This document shows, in pieces, positions 26,392-35,699 of a stretch of DNA of 42,157 bases. How positions within the stretch are numbered: position 1 is the first letter of the stretch; each line of letters opens with the position of its first letter. The position numbers were made by a program, and so were the translations under genes. The stretch covers positions 1 to 42,157 of the forward strand of contig ONQD01000019.1 in the NCBI GenBank assembly GCA_900319865.1. Direction: 5' to 3'. The notes below the pieces were generated by a model. The model was not told the origin of the DNA, did no database searches, and saw nothing but the letters and a program-made list of their open reading frames with translations. Source of the stretch: an uncultured Bacteroidales bacterium. GTDB lineage: Bacteria > Bacteroidota > Bacteroidia > Bacteroidales > P3.

Positions 26392-27621
26392 TTATTGTTT
26401 TGCAGCTTTCTCAAGAGCCTCGATACGAGCTTTGATGGGTTTCAGTTCGTCGTACATTTCCAAACGGGCATATACTGTGTTCAGAGCGTGGAGGCACTGA
26501 TGGAGATTGGAACGGTTCTGGGCTTGGCCATCGGCATCCATTGCATCGATAAAGGCAATGGCGTTGGTGAAGTAAGGAATTGACTGACGGAAAAATTCTT
26601 TACTCTCGTTGAGAAGATTGTCGTACAAACCCGACTCGTCGGTTGGAGGAACGTTGTTGGCCTCGTCCAATTTGTCAACAGCACGGTTGTAGAGCATTTT
26701 GCCTAAACCATAGTTTGCCAGGAACTGATTGGGCAGTGTGGTGAGTGAAGCTTTGTATTGGTTCTCTGCATTTGCGAAGTCTTTCACATTCTCGTAAGCA
26801 GCACCGGCAGCGGCTTGCAGTTGTGCATGAATCTGGGGTTTGTCTACAGTTTTCTCCAATGCCTTCTGGATTTCAGCGTTACCTTCGTTGATATTGCCTT
26901 TAAGCAGATAGGCCTCGGCCATCATCATGTTGGCGTTGAAATCGCTGGGGCAGAACTTAACATAATTCTGGGCAACTTTCAGAGCCTCGTTGGTGTCACC
27001 ACTTTGTTTGTACATTCTGAACAAGGTGGAATAAACCAAGTTCTCTTTGGTGCGGGTTCTCACCAGAGGTTTGAAGTATTTCAGAATTGCCTCGTTATTG
27101 TGGGCGTTCATTGCAGCTTTACCAGCCAGCAAATAGGATTCGGCGGCGTATTCTTTCTTTCCGCATTCGTTGAAAATTCTGACAGATTCCTCGCACATAG
27201 CCATGCTTTCGTCCCAGTTTTGAGCCTGGAATGCATTGATGGCCTTTTTGTAGTATTCGTTACCAACATAGCTGAGGATTGTGTTGTTGCCTTCTGCATA
27301 CTCTTTTTCGGTGTCGAGTTCCTTGCAACGGAGAGCAGCGTTTTTGCATTTTTCCAACCAGTCAGCGTCCAAATTCTTATATTTTGATTTGGGTTTCTCG
27401 GTTTCACCGCCGATAAGGCTGTAAATCAAACCAGCATAATACCATGTTTTGGCATCGTTCTTTGTTTGTTCATGTTCACAAGCGGGGTCAATCAGTTTCT
27501 TAGCTTTGTCAAGGTAGCCGCGGTTCTGAGCTTCACGAGCGCTTGTAACGTTCAGGGACTGTGCACTGGCTGAATAGCACATGACCACAAAAGCCAGCAG
27601 GATTAAAGCGATTTTCTTCAT
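26392..27621 (-). CDS. Exported tetratricopeptide-repeat protein downstream of gyrA
   Basis: A 409-residue secreted helical-repeat protein. A cleavable signal peptide ends at about SASAQ (residue 21). The remainder reads as consecutive TPR-like helix pairs, including AFQAQNWDESMAMCEES, FKPLVRTRTKENLVYS, ALKVAQNYVKFCPSDFNANMMMAEAYLL (positions about 230-260) and NQFLANYGLGKMLYNRAV. No catalytic motif is present. The same gene order, gyrA then a TPR protein, is common in Bacteroidales. No promoter box is seen in the 77-bp gap after gyrA, so co-transcription is likely; a strong terminator follows. Confidence 0.88.
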   Translation of the reverse strand: MKKIALILLAFVVMCYSASAQSLNVTSAREAQNRGYLDKAKKLIDPACEHEQTKNDAKTWYYAGLIYSLIGGETEKPKSKYKNLDADWLEKCKNAALRCKELDTEKEYAEGNNTILSYVGNEYYKKAINAFQAQNWDESMAMCEESVRIFNECGKKEYAAESYLLAGKAAMNAHNNEAILKYFKPLVRTRTKENLVYSTLFRMYKQSGDTNEALKVAQNYVKFCPSDFNANMMMAEAYLLKGNINEGNAEIQKALEKTVDKPQIHAQLQAAAGAAYENVKDFANAENQYKASLTTLPNQFLANYGLGKMLYNRAVDKLDEANNVPPTDESGLYDNLLNESKEFFRQSIPYFTNAIAFIDAMDADGQAQNRSNLHQCLHALNTVYARLEMYDELKPIKARIEALEKAAKQ

Positions 27622-27698
27622 TGTGATAAATGATTTTAATGTTGATTTGCTAATTAGTATTCTTAATTGTTAAATAATTGCATCTTCCTTCTTTGTTT

Positions 27699-30260
27699 TT
27701 ACTCTTGAGGGGTTTCGGGGTTGTTTTCCGGAACTTCATTCTCCCCTATTTCGCCCTCAGGTAGTTCGTTGGTGTTATCAACTGTTTCCTCTTCGTTCTC
27801 GGTGGGCACTTTGGTGATGGATGCTATGTAATCCTTTCCTCTCAAATTGATGAGTTTCACGCCCTGTGTGTTGCGGCCCAACACCCGCAGTTCGCTGACT
27901 TTCATGCGGATGGTGATGCCTGAACGGTTGATAATCATAAGGTCTTCCTCGTTGCTGACATTGGTCAGGGCGACGATGCCGCCGGTCTTGTCGGTCACCT
28001 TCATTGTGGTGACGCCTTTGCCTCCGCGGTGTGTCGGGCGGTAACCCTGATTCTTATCGGGGTCGTATTTCAGCTGGGATTTCTTGCCAAAGCCGTTTTC
28101 GCTGACTACAAGGATGTCCTCGTTTTCGTTGTTGGTGCATATCATGCTGATGACTGCATCGTCCTCGCCGTCGAGAGTGATACCCTTAACGCCCGAGGCG
28201 CCACGTCCCATTTCGCGGAACTCATCTTCGGTGCAGCGCACCACCTTGCCGTTCTTGGAGGCAATGAGGAGCTCGCTGTTGCCGTCGGTGAGGCATGCGG
28301 TGACTAGCTCGTCTCCTTCGCGGATGCCCACGGCTATGATGCCGTTAGTGCGCGGACGCGAATATGCTTCGAGCGAAGTCTTCTTGACGATACCTTTCTT
28401 TGTGCACATCACAATGAAATGGTTTTTGAGATATTCCTCGTCGGTTAGAGATTCCACATTGACATAGGCTTTCACCTTATCAGTCGGATCGATGTTTATC
28501 ATGTTCAGGATAGGACGGCCTTTGGAGTTTTTCTCACCCTCAGGCACTTCGAAGGCGCGCATCCAGTAACAGCGACCTTTCTCTGTAAAGAAAAGCAGGT
28601 GATTGTGGTTGGTGCACATAAAAATGTGTTCCACAAAGTCCTCACTTCGCACAGAACTGCCCTTCGAACCCACACCGCCACGGGTCTGGGCGCGGTATTC
28701 GTTCAGAAGGGTACGTTTCACATAACCCATATGCGAGATGGTGATGACCACCTCATCGTTGGGTATAGTATCCTCGATTTTGAAATTGGATGCTTCGTAC
28801 TTTATTGCTGTACGACGGTCATCGCCATATTTCTCTCTGATTTCGGTCAGCTCGTCTTTGATTACGCCCATGAGAACGTTCCGGTCGCCTAAAATTTCTT
28901 TGCAACGGGCAATAAAACGAAGTTTTTCGTCATATTCATCTTGCAGTTTCTGACGCTCCATGCCGGTGAGCTGACGCAGACGCATCTCGACGATGGCTTG
29001 TGCCTGCAATTCGCTGAAACCCCATCTGTCCATCAGTCCCTGACGGGCCTCGTCCACGGTCTTGGATTTCTTGATTAGCTGAATAATATCGTCGATAATG
29101 TCAATGGCTTTCAGGAATCCTTCCAGTAGGTGGGCTCTTCTCTCGGCCTCGGCCATATCGAACTTGGTGCGGCGGGTCACCACATCTTCTCTGTGCATCA
29201 CGAAGTTCTCAATCAGATCCTTCAAGTTCAGCAACATAGGCCGTCCATGAACCAAAGCGATGTTGTTTACCGCGAACGAGCTCTGCAATTCACTCAGCTG
29301 GAATAGTTTGTTCAATATCACATTGGGCACTACATCGTGGCGCAGCATATACACCACGCGGGTACCTTCTTTGTCCGACTCATCGCGTATGTCGGTGATG
29401 CCGACAATCTTGCCGTCTTTCACCAATTGGGCCTGACGCTTAATCATCTCGCTTTTGTTCACCCCGTAAGGGATGGAGTGTGCAACAATGATGTTTCTGC
29501 CTTTGTTGTCAACATCTATCGAGGTGTCGGCTCTCAGCACCACGCTGCCTCGGCCTGTGGTATATGCGTCACGCACGCCGTTGTATCCGTAAATGATGCC
29601 GCCACCCGGGAAATCGGGGGCTTTAACATATTGCATCAGCTCCTCAACGGTGATATTGCTGTTTTCGATATAGGCGATACAGCCGTCAAGCACTTCACGC
29701 AGATTGTGCGTGGGCATGTTTGTGGCCATACCCACCGCAATACCATTCGAGCCATTCACCAACAGGTTGGGCACCCTGGCGGGCAACACAGTGGGCTCTT
29801 CGCGCTCGTTGGTGTAGGTTGGCATCATGTCCACTGTATCCTTTTTAATATCAGCCATCATCTCGTTGGCAATCTGCTCCATGCGGCACTCGGTGTAACG
29901 CATGGCAGCAGGGCTGTCGCCATCAATGCTACCAAAGTTTCCCTGACCGTCCACCATCGGGTATCTCATATTCCAGGGCTGGGCCATACGGACCATGGCA
30001 AAATAGACCGACGAGTCGCCGTGAGGGTGATACTGACCCAAAACTTCACCCACCACAGTGGCCGATTTGCGGTAGGCTGTATTGTAGAACATGCCCATGT
30101 CGTTCATTGCAAAAAGAATTCTCCGCTGCACAGGTTTCAAACCATCTCTGACATCAGGCAACGCACGCGATACGATTACAGACATTGCATAGTCAATATA
30201 AGCGCTTTTCATAGTAGTTTCGATATCTACGCGCGTTATTTTCTCGTTTTCAGAAATCAT
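27699..30260 (-). CDS. gyrA: DNA gyrase subunit A
   Basis: An 853-residue type II topoisomerase subunit that breaks and rejoins DNA to introduce negative supercoils with GyrB. The catalytic tyrosine is Tyr122 in AMRYTE, with the same numbering as E. coli. The quinolone-determining segment reads [10 protein letters not shown]: Ser83 is retained but the position of E. coli Asp87 is Phe87. The C-terminal wrapping domain has the GyrA-box core HRGGKG, preceded by Thr rather than Gln. An acidic, low-complexity tail of about 35 residues follows (E/N/P-rich). A TAnnTTTG promoter lies 65-72 bp upstream. Confidence 0.98.
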   Translation of the reverse strand: MISENEKITRVDIETTMKSAYIDYAMSVIVSRALPDVRDGLKPVQRRILFAMNDMGMFYNTAYRKSATVVGEVLGQYHPHGDSSVYFAMVRMAQPWNMRYPMVDGQGNFGSIDGDSPAAMRYTECRMEQIANEMMADIKKDTVDMMPTYTNEREEPTVLPARVPNLLVNGSNGIAVGMATNMPTHNLREVLDGCIAYIENSNITVEELMQYVKAPDFPGGGIIYGYNGVRDAYTTGRGSVVLRADTSIDVDNKGRNIIVAHSIPYGVNKSEMIKRQAQLVKDGKIVGITDIRDESDKEGTRVVYMLRHDVVPNVILNKLFQLSELQSSFAVNNIALVHGRPMLLNLKDLIENFVMHREDVVTRRTKFDMAEAERRAHLLEGFLKAIDIIDDIIQLIKKSKTVDEARQGLMDRWGFSELQAQAIVEMRLRQLTGMERQKLQDEYDEKLRFIARCKEILGDRNVLMGVIKDELTEIREKYGDDRRTAIKYEASNFKIEDTIPNDEVVITISHMGYVKRTLLNEYRAQTRGGVGSKGSSVRSEDFVEHIFMCTNHNHLLFFTEKGRCYWMRAFEVPEGEKNSKGRPILNMINIDPTDKVKAYVNVESLTDEEYLKNHFIVMCTKKGIVKKTSLEAYSRPRTNGIIAVGIREGDELVTACLTDGNSELLIASKNGKVVRCTEDEFREMGRGASGVKGITLDGEDDAVISMICTNNENEDILVVSENGFGKKSQLKYDPDKNQGYRPTHRGGKGVTTMKVTDKTGGIVALTNVSNEEDLMIINRSGITIRMKVSELRVLGRNTQGVKLINLRGKDYIASITKVPTENEEETVDNTNELPEGEIGENEVPENNPETPQE

Positions 30261-30324
30261 TTCTATTTATTTATTCTATTGAATTACAAATATAAAATAC
30301 TTTATTCCTTTTACTTTTAAAATA

Positions 30325-30332
30325 CAAAGATA
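30325..30332 (-). promoter_or_regulatory. Putative -7 element for gyrA
   Basis: TATCTTTG on the minus strand, full match to TAnnTTTG. The predicted leader is about 55-60 nt and AT-rich. It lies back to back with the clpC promoter in the shared 272-bp divergent region. Confidence 0.6.
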
Positions 30333-30507
30333 CACTTTTTTTTTCACATACTGCCTTATTGAAGACATTATTTATTAACAATTTCAAATACCTTCTCCCC
30401 TACCCTTTCGACCCTGATTACGTTTATCCTACATACCATTCAGGCAACAAACATTATATTGTTGAAAATTATTTTCAGCCAATGCTCGTCATTCTCATAT
30501 TTTGTAG

Positions 30508-30515
30508 TACTTTTG
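30508..30515 (+). promoter_or_regulatory. Putative -7 element for clpC
   Basis: TACTTTTG followed by CA, 17 bp before the ATG at 30533. It supports the start used here, since any longer N-terminus would begin upstream of the transcription start. No CtsR-like or other heat-shock operator was recognised. Confidence 0.6.
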
Positions 30516-30532
30516 CACATTATTTATACTCT

Positions 30533-33169
30533 ATGGAACCCAAACTTACAGAACATGCAAAGCTCTCCATCGCCAATAGCCGCGATGAGGCTATCCGTTT
30601 GAAAAACGGAGCTATAGGTGTGGAACACCTTTTCTTGGGCATCCTTCGCATCAACGATTGCTCGGCTGTCCAAATGCTACAGCAGATGAATGTCGATTTG
30701 CAAAATGTACGCAGCCGCATCGAGGCTTCCATCAGCCAGCTCGACAGCGAAGTGCGTTTCACTCCCGATAGCGAAATACCCATGCTGCGTCAGTCCGAGA
30801 AAGTGCTGCGACTCAGTTACCTCGAAAGTGTCCGTCTCAAAAACAAGGAAATCCATACCACCCATCTCCTGCTGGCCATCATTCAGGAGGCCGAGAATAT
30901 TGTGGCACAGGTTCTTCAGCAATATGATGTCAATCATGATGCCTGCATCAAATATCTCATGAAAAACGGCAATGTTTCGCCCGATGCCACTTCCAACTTC
31001 TCATCTCCCCTACCCGATTTCCGTGCCCAAACCAGCGAGGACGACAATGATGACCCCTATGCCGACCCCGACAACGATTTCTCTTCCCGACCCTACGGCA
31101 ACCCTTCGGCTGCATCGTCCACGCCCCGTTCCGAAAACAAAACCCCGGCTCTCGAAAACTTTGGCCGCGACCTCACCCAAATGGCTCAGGAAGGCAAACT
31201 CGACCCCATTGTGGGGCGTGAGCGCGAACTGGAGCGCATCGCTCAAATTCTCTCCCGTCGCAAGAAGAACAACCCCATACTCATCGGTGAACCCGGTGTG
31301 GGCAAAAGTGCCATTGCCGAGGGTCTTGCCCTCCGCATCATCGAGGGGCGTGTCCCCCGCACCCTTTTCGATAAGCGTGTCATCTCGCTCGACCTTGCCT
31401 CCCTTGTGGCCGGTACAAAATACCGTGGCCAGTTCGAAGAGCGCATGAAAGCCATACTCAACGAGTTGGAAAAGAATCCCGATATCATCCTTTTTATCGA
31501 TGAAATTCACACCATTGTGGGTGCCGGTAGTGCCAGCGGGTCGCTCGATGCTTCCAACATGTTCAAACCAGCCCTTGCGCGTGGCGAAATCCAGTGCATC
31601 GGCACAACTACTCTCGACGAGTACCGTCAGTACATCGAAAAAGACGGTGCCCTTGAACGCCGCTTCCAGAAAGTACTTGTCGAGGCCACCACACCCGACG
31701 AAACACTTGTAATACTGCGCAAAATCAAGTCAAAATACGAGGACCACCACTTGGTGCAATATACCGACGATGCCCTCAAAGCCTGCATCTCACTCACCGA
31801 GCGCTATGTCAGCGACCGCGTACTCCCCGACAAGGCCATTGATGCCCTGGACGAAGCGGGTGCCCGTGTACGTCTGGCTCATGTCGAGGTACCAGCCGAC
31901 ATCATTGCCCTCGAAGAGGAAATAGCCCGTGTAGAGAAACTTAAACGTGAAGTCCTCGCACAAAAGAGCTATAACGAAGCCGCCGAATACCGCGACCAAG
32001 CCCGACAGCTCCAAGAAAAACTCGCTTACCGCAAACATGAGTGGGAGGAACAAGACCGAGACAAACGCGTACAGGTCACCGACCAGGATGTGGCCGAAGT
32101 GGTTGCCATGATGACCGGCGTACCGGTGCAACGCATTGCCCAAAACGAAGGCTCCCGGCTCCTGCAGATGGAAAACGAGTTGAAAGGTGCTGTTGTTGGG
32201 CAGGATGCGGCTGTAAGCCAAATTGCAAAAGCTATCCGCCGTAACCGCGCCGGACTGAAAGACCCCAACCGGCCCATCGGCTCATTCATCTTTGTGGGTC
32301 CTACCGGTGTGGGCAAAACATATCTAACCAAGGTGTTGGCCAAATACCTTTTCGAGAGCGAAGCCAACATGATTCGTATAGATATGAGCGAGTATATGGA
32401 GAAATTCGCCGTATCCCGCCTCATCGGTGCACCTCCGGGATATGTGGGTTACGAGGAGGGTGGTCAGCTTACCGAAAAAGTACGCCGCAAACCCTACTCT
32501 ATCATTCTTCTCGACGAGATAGAAAAAGCACATCCCGATGTGTTTAATGTCCTGCTGCAAGTACTCGACGACGGTCTCCTCACCGATGGTTTGGGTCGTA
32601 AAGTCGACTTCAAAAATACCATCATCATCATGACTTCCAACATCGGTTCCCGTCAGCTTAAAGACTTTGGTACCGGTGTCGGCTTCAACACCTCCGCCCG
32701 CGAAGCCGAACGGGCTTCACTCGAGCGCTCGGTTATCGACAAGGAGATGAAGAAGAAATTCGCCCCCGAGTTCCTAAACCGCATTGACGACATCGTCTTT
32801 TTCAATAGTCTTCAACGCGGTGACATACATAAGATTATCGACATAGAGCTAAAGGGGTTGTTCAATAGAGTCAAGGCCATGGGCTACAATATTGACATTG
32901 ACGATAAAGCCAAGGATTTCATCCTCCTCAAAGGCTGGGACGAGCAGTATGGTGCCCGCCCACTGAAACGTGCCATTCAGCAGTATATCGAGGACGATTT
33001 GGCCGACGAGATAATCAAAGCCGACCTCCTCCCGGGCGATACCATCCATATCACCGCCCTCGACGCCGACGACAAGACTGAAAGCCTCACCTTCACCATC
33101 GAAAAAGGCGACACCAGCCATCAGTTTGATGCCGCCCTCAGCGAAGCCTCGCAAGTCGAAACAGTGTAA
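30533..33169 (+). CDS. clpC: ATP-dependent Clp protease ATP-binding subunit ClpC
   Basis: An 878-residue Hsp100 unfoldase that feeds substrates to ClpP. The N-terminal repeat domain covers 1-148. A Ser/Asp/Pro-rich linker of about 55 residues (150-205) precedes the first AAA+ domain with Walker A GEPGVGKS at 252-259. The middle domain includes a UVR-like coiled segment ([17 protein letters not shown], around 460-490). The second AAA+ domain has Walker A GPTGVGKT at 589-596 and the ClpP-docking tripeptide VGF at 716-718. The frame is open further upstream to a TTG at 30359, but the [13 protein letters not shown] is the family start and follows the promoter. Confidence 0.96.
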   Translation: MEPKLTEHAKLSIANSRDEAIRLKNGAIGVEHLFLGILRINDCSAVQMLQQMNVDLQNVRSRIEASISQLDSEVRFTPDSEIPMLRQSEKVLRLSYLESVRLKNKEIHTTHLLLAIIQEAENIVAQVLQQYDVNHDACIKYLMKNGNVSPDATSNFSSPLPDFRAQTSEDDNDDPYADPDNDFSSRPYGNPSAASSTPRSENKTPALENFGRDLTQMAQEGKLDPIVGRERELERIAQILSRRKKNNPILIGEPGVGKSAIAEGLALRIIEGRVPRTLFDKRVISLDLASLVAGTKYRGQFEERMKAILNELEKNPDIILFIDEIHTIVGAGSASGSLDASNMFKPALARGEIQCIGTTTLDEYRQYIEKDGALERRFQKVLVEATTPDETLVILRKIKSKYEDHHLVQYTDDALKACISLTERYVSDRVLPDKAIDALDEAGARVRLAHVEVPADIIALEEEIARVEKLKREVLAQKSYNEAAEYRDQARQLQEKLAYRKHEWEEQDRDKRVQVTDQDVAEVVAMMTGVPVQRIAQNEGSRLLQMENELKGAVVGQDAAVSQIAKAIRRNRAGLKDPNRPIGSFIFVGPTGVGKTYLTKVLAKYLFESEANMIRIDMSEYMEKFAVSRLIGAPPGYVGYEEGGQLTEKVRRKPYSIILLDEIEKAHPDVFNVLLQVLDDGLLTDGLGRKVDFKNTIIIMTSNIGSRQLKDFGTGVGFNTSAREAERASLERSVIDKEMKKKFAPEFLNRIDDIVFFNSLQRGDIHKIIDIELKGLFNRVKAMGYNIDIDDKAKDFILLKGWDEQYGARPLKRAIQQYIEDDLADEIIKADLLPGDTIHITALDADDKTESLTFTIEKGDTSHQFDAALSEASQVETV

Positions 33170-33196
33170 AAATTGGTGTTTTAATATCTTAGAGTT

Positions 33197-33240
33197 AGAG
33201 CCACGAATTATGAGATTCATTCGTGGCTCTTTATTTTATT
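33197..33240 (+). terminator. Rho-independent terminator of clpC
   Basis: A perfect 11-bp stem, GAGCCACGAAT at 33198-33208 paired with its complement at 33219-33229, with a 10-nt loop and a T-rich tail (TTTATTTTATT). It lies 28 bp past the clpC stop codon. Confidence 0.9.
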
Positions 33241-33715
33241 ACTTATCCTGTCCTTCCTCAGTTGCGGCAGATTTGCAATCTGACGCAAAATATTATCAGG
33301 ATTTGCAATCCGGAGTACAATAATCTTATCTAAATAAGCTAAATAAATATGTATTACATTAACCTTTACTACTTTGACAGTTGTCGAGTGGGCTGATGTC
33401 TTTTCACGACAATATATAACACATTTTCATAGATACACTACGATATTGCCTGGATAACGAGTGCCTGCAAAAATATGCTCGAGTAATGATGAGTGACTCC
33501 CGTCCTTGTTGGACGTTGTCTTCATAAATTTTTGAATGATGAAATCAAAAATTGATTATTAATCCTAAATAATAAGTTTCGGATTGCACATCCGAAACAA
33601 CGAACACCGTCTGGAACATCTGCCGCGACGGGATTATAATGTGCCGTAATAAGAATGTTCCTCCTATCTTTTACTCAAAGAAGAAAGTTTTTTTCGTCAT
33701 GTAAAAAAAAATGTG
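33241..33715. other. Intergenic region with REP-like palindromes
   Basis: About 475 bp without a credible gene between the clpC terminator and the promoter at 33716. Its outer part is occupied by the palindrome-bearing segment 33262-33626; between the palindromes it is AT-rich and shows no ORF of note. Confidence 0.6.
33262..33626. repeat. REP-like hairpins framed by a 9-bp inverted repeat
   Basis: The segment begins with GCGGCAGAT (33264-33272) and ends with its exact complement ATCTGCCGC (33618-33626). Inside are three palindromes with a TGC-containing loop: 33262-33288 (12-bp arms, one mismatch), 33299-33311 (GGATT-TGC-AATCC) and 33576-33598 (GTTTCGGAT-TGCAC-ATCCGAAAC). The common loop and related arms suggest one palindrome family, similar to REP sequences mobilised by tyrosine transposases, or the remains of a miniature element. 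No transposase is encoded here. Confidence 0.7.
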
Positions 33716-33723
33716 TATTTTTG
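33716..33723 (+). promoter_or_regulatory. Putative -7 element upstream of the small ORFs
   Basis: TATTTTTG followed by CA, matching TAnnTTTG. It is the only promoter-like box before the small ORFs and the protease gene and could drive all of them. Confidence 0.5.
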
Positions 33724-33817
33724 CATCCGATTTCGAAAGAGAAATCACGAAGCGTTATGCCTCAACTTGCAGTTGAAAACCTGAGAATCTTTCAAATGTT
33801 ACGCAAGGGAGAGTATA

Positions 33818-34042
33818 ATGGTTTCGCGCGTTATGCGTGGACTGTTTGCTATTTCTCGTAACAAGGTATTTTCTCAGGACCCTCAACTGAAGGAGTGGTA
33901 TATCAGTGCCACGCTTCTTTTTGTTGTTGGCCTCTATTGGTACTGGAGAAGCACAAAAGATAGTTTTTATGTCAAAGAACGAGTTGATTCAGACAGCAAA
34001 AGAAATTATTTCTCGAGTATACCCACAGAATATGGGCTATAG
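33818..34042 (+). CDS. Possible small single-span membrane protein
   Basis: A 74-codon frame with an ATG start, a basic N-terminus and one clear hydrophobic segment (WYISATLLFVVGLYWYW, residues about 27-43) followed by a charged tail. It overlaps the start of the 33969 ORF in another frame, and a 34-codon frame from ATG 33757 overlaps its beginning. It may be a real small protein, a decayed gene, or chance. No family is recognised. Confidence 0.25.
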   Translation: MVSRVMRGLFAISRNKVFSQDPQLKEWYISATLLFVVGLYWYWRSTKDSFYVKERVDSDSKRNYFSSIPTEYGL

Positions 34043-34247
34043 TACATTCGTGGATGTAGTAAGTGAATCTGATGAGAAACTATTATCAGAATGGACTCAT
34101 CAACTTTATTTATATTTGCTAAATATAAAAAATCAAAAAGTCACATCCGCCATAGAGTCATTATTTCCTATTCAGAATGGCAACAGGATACGAAAAGCCC
34201 ATCTACAGGCAATTATTGATATTTTACTTGCAAGTAATGAAGATTAA
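33969..34247 (+). CDS. Small hypothetical protein
   Basis: A 92-residue frame beginning MSKNELIQTAKEI, predicted largely helical and amphipathic, with no signal peptide, cysteine motif or recognised domain. The same frame is open to a GTG at 33906, which would add 21 mostly hydrophobic residues. Composition (AT-rich, Ile/Asn/Lys-rich) matches the following protease gene, which starts 64 bp downstream, so the two were probably acquired together and may be co-transcribed. Coding status rests on composition and length alone. Confidence 0.5.
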   Translation: MSKNELIQTAKEIISRVYPQNMGYSTFVDVVSESDEKLLSEWTHQLYLYLLNIKNQKVTSAIESLFPIQNGNRIRKAHLQAIIDILLASNED

Positions 34248-34310
34248 ATAACTAATTCAATGGCTCATACTTATATAAAAAATATTCTATCTCAACTAAT
34301 AAAAAATAAA

Positions 34311-35462
34311 ATGAACAAATATAAACTTTTTATTCTTCTTTTATTTATACCAATAATCTCTACTGCTCAGATTACCCGATCGACATACAGATCTGGAAAC
34401 GAAATATATCATGTCCCAAATTATTCAGAACAACAAGCTCGATTTTATTTAGATAATGCAAAAGAATTGGATCCTGTTGAAGGGATATGGATTAGTGGGG
34501 AAGATAAATATTCTATCGAAAAAGATTTTGATGGATTTTCAAGAAAATCAGATTATTATAGAGCAGTTCTCTTACATTCAAGCCAATCTAATCTTTCAAA
34601 GAATAATGATATTCGCTTTTTCCTTAAGAAAGGAACAAGTACAAACATTTATGAAACAACATATTATAGCTGCAGCAATTTAAACTTTAGCTCTAATGGT
34701 TTCACTTATGAAATTATACCCACAATGACTATTTCATTACTCAACGGTCCAACCCTAACAATAAAATTTTCGGACAACGAAGAATATACATTTTACAAAG
34801 TATACTCTCCTCAAAATGTCCAACCAAAAGAGGATAAAAAGAGTATGTGGACAGGTACGTGTTTTGCAATTGACAAAAAACATATTGTTACAAATTATCA
34901 TGTTATTCAAGATGCCAAACTCATTAATGTTAAAGGTATGTATGACATTTCTAATAATGGCCATTCAGCTGAAGTTGTGGCATCTGACAAGGTGAATGAT
35001 ATAGCGATATTAAAAATAACCGATAACCAATTTCCTGGTTTTGGAAACATTCCATACTGCGTTAGTAGCAGAATGGCAGATGTTGGTGAAGACATATTTG
35101 TATTAGGGTATCCATTGACACAAACGATGGGAAACGAAATAAAACTGACTAATGGAATAATAAGTTCTAGAACTGGATTCCAAGGTGACATAGCAAACTA
35201 TCAGATGTCAGCACCCATTCAACCTGGTAATAGTGGAGGCCCGATGTTTGATAACAAAGGAGATGTAATTGGTATCGTTTGTGCTCATCATGCTGGAGCT
35301 GAGAATGCTGGTTACGCCATTAAAATCTCATATTTGAAATTGCTTATAGAAAGTACTGGACTAAACATTGCCCTTCCCAGTAAAAATACCATTTCTTCGC
35401 TTTCTCTTCCTGAAAAGGTAAAACGTCTGAGGGACTTTGTCTTATATATCGAGTGTAGGTAA
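34311..35462 (+). CDS. Exported trypsin-like serine protease (S1/DegP-like fold)
   Basis: A 383-residue protein with a signal peptide (1-20, ending STAQ). Residues 21-170 form a unique N-terminal region; 175-350 carry the protease with catalytic His197 (TNYHVI), Asp230 (NDIAIL) and Ser308 (PGNSGGP). No PDZ domain follows, unlike DegP/HtrA. The frame is open to an ATG at 34260, but that would put 17 residues before the signal peptide, so 34311 is preferred. The gene is markedly AT-rich and uses A/T-ending codons more than its neighbours, suggesting horizontal origin. It could be a standalone secreted protease or part of a defence/interaction cassette; no partner is visible. Confidence 0.88.
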   Translation: MNKYKLFILLLFIPIISTAQITRSTYRSGNEIYHVPNYSEQQARFYLDNAKELDPVEGIWISGEDKYSIEKDFDGFSRKSDYYRAVLLHSSQSNLSKNNDIRFFLKKGTSTNIYETTYYSCSNLNFSSNGFTYEIIPTMTISLLNGPTLTIKFSDNEEYTFYKVYSPQNVQPKEDKKSMWTGTCFAIDKKHIVTNYHVIQDAKLINVKGMYDISNNGHSAEVVASDKVNDIAILKITDNQFPGFGNIPYCVSSRMADVGEDIFVLGYPLTQTMGNEIKLTNGIISSRTGFQGDIANYQMSAPIQPGNSGGPMFDNKGDVIGIVCAHHAGAENAGYAIKISYLKLLIESTGLNIALPSKNTISSLSLPEKVKRLRDFVLYIECR

Positions 35463-35699
35463 AACAATTAACAATACGTTAGTTCAGGATAACATCAACG
35501 TGGTGTAAACAACTTATTGCTTGATTGTCTGATTGCTTGATTGTTTGAGTTTATTGACCGCGTCAGCGACTCAAGCATTTAAACAATCAAGCATTCAAGC
35601 ATTCTTTCAAGCATTTTCTTTTAGTTTTACCTTTAATCCGACACAACGAGAAAATGGCTGGCGCATCACACGTCAACCATTTTTTTCAATTTTCATTTT
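35463..35699. other. Gap between protease and outer-membrane barrel genes, with iterated TTGCTTGATTG motifs
   Basis: 237 bp between converging genes. A 16-bp unit is tandemly repeated at 35517-35532 and 35533-35548 (one mismatch). GCTTGATTGTTT at 35535-35546 is exactly complementary to 35581-35592, and TCAAGCATT recurs at about 35571, 35595 and 35607. The whole can fold into a long imperfect hairpin and may act as a terminator for converging transcription, although the T tract is poor. Confidence 0.55.

Noticed and set aside
26323-26583. 86-codon plus-strand frame with a hydrophobic start
   Set aside because: It begins within the terminator and overlaps the 3' end of the TPR gene; reverse shadow.
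29337-30320. Long plus-strand frame (327 codons) opposite the gyrA start
   Set aside because: Antisense to the most conserved part of GyrA and running through its promoter; His-rich shadow.
30359-30532. 58-codon N-terminal extension of ClpC from a TTG
   Set aside because: The ClpC family starts at [10 protein letters not shown]-like sequence, and the promoter box at 30508-30515 lies inside this extension.
33757-33861. 34-codon frame after the promoter at 33716
   Set aside because: Too short to support; overlapped by another small frame, and no start-site or family evidence favours it.
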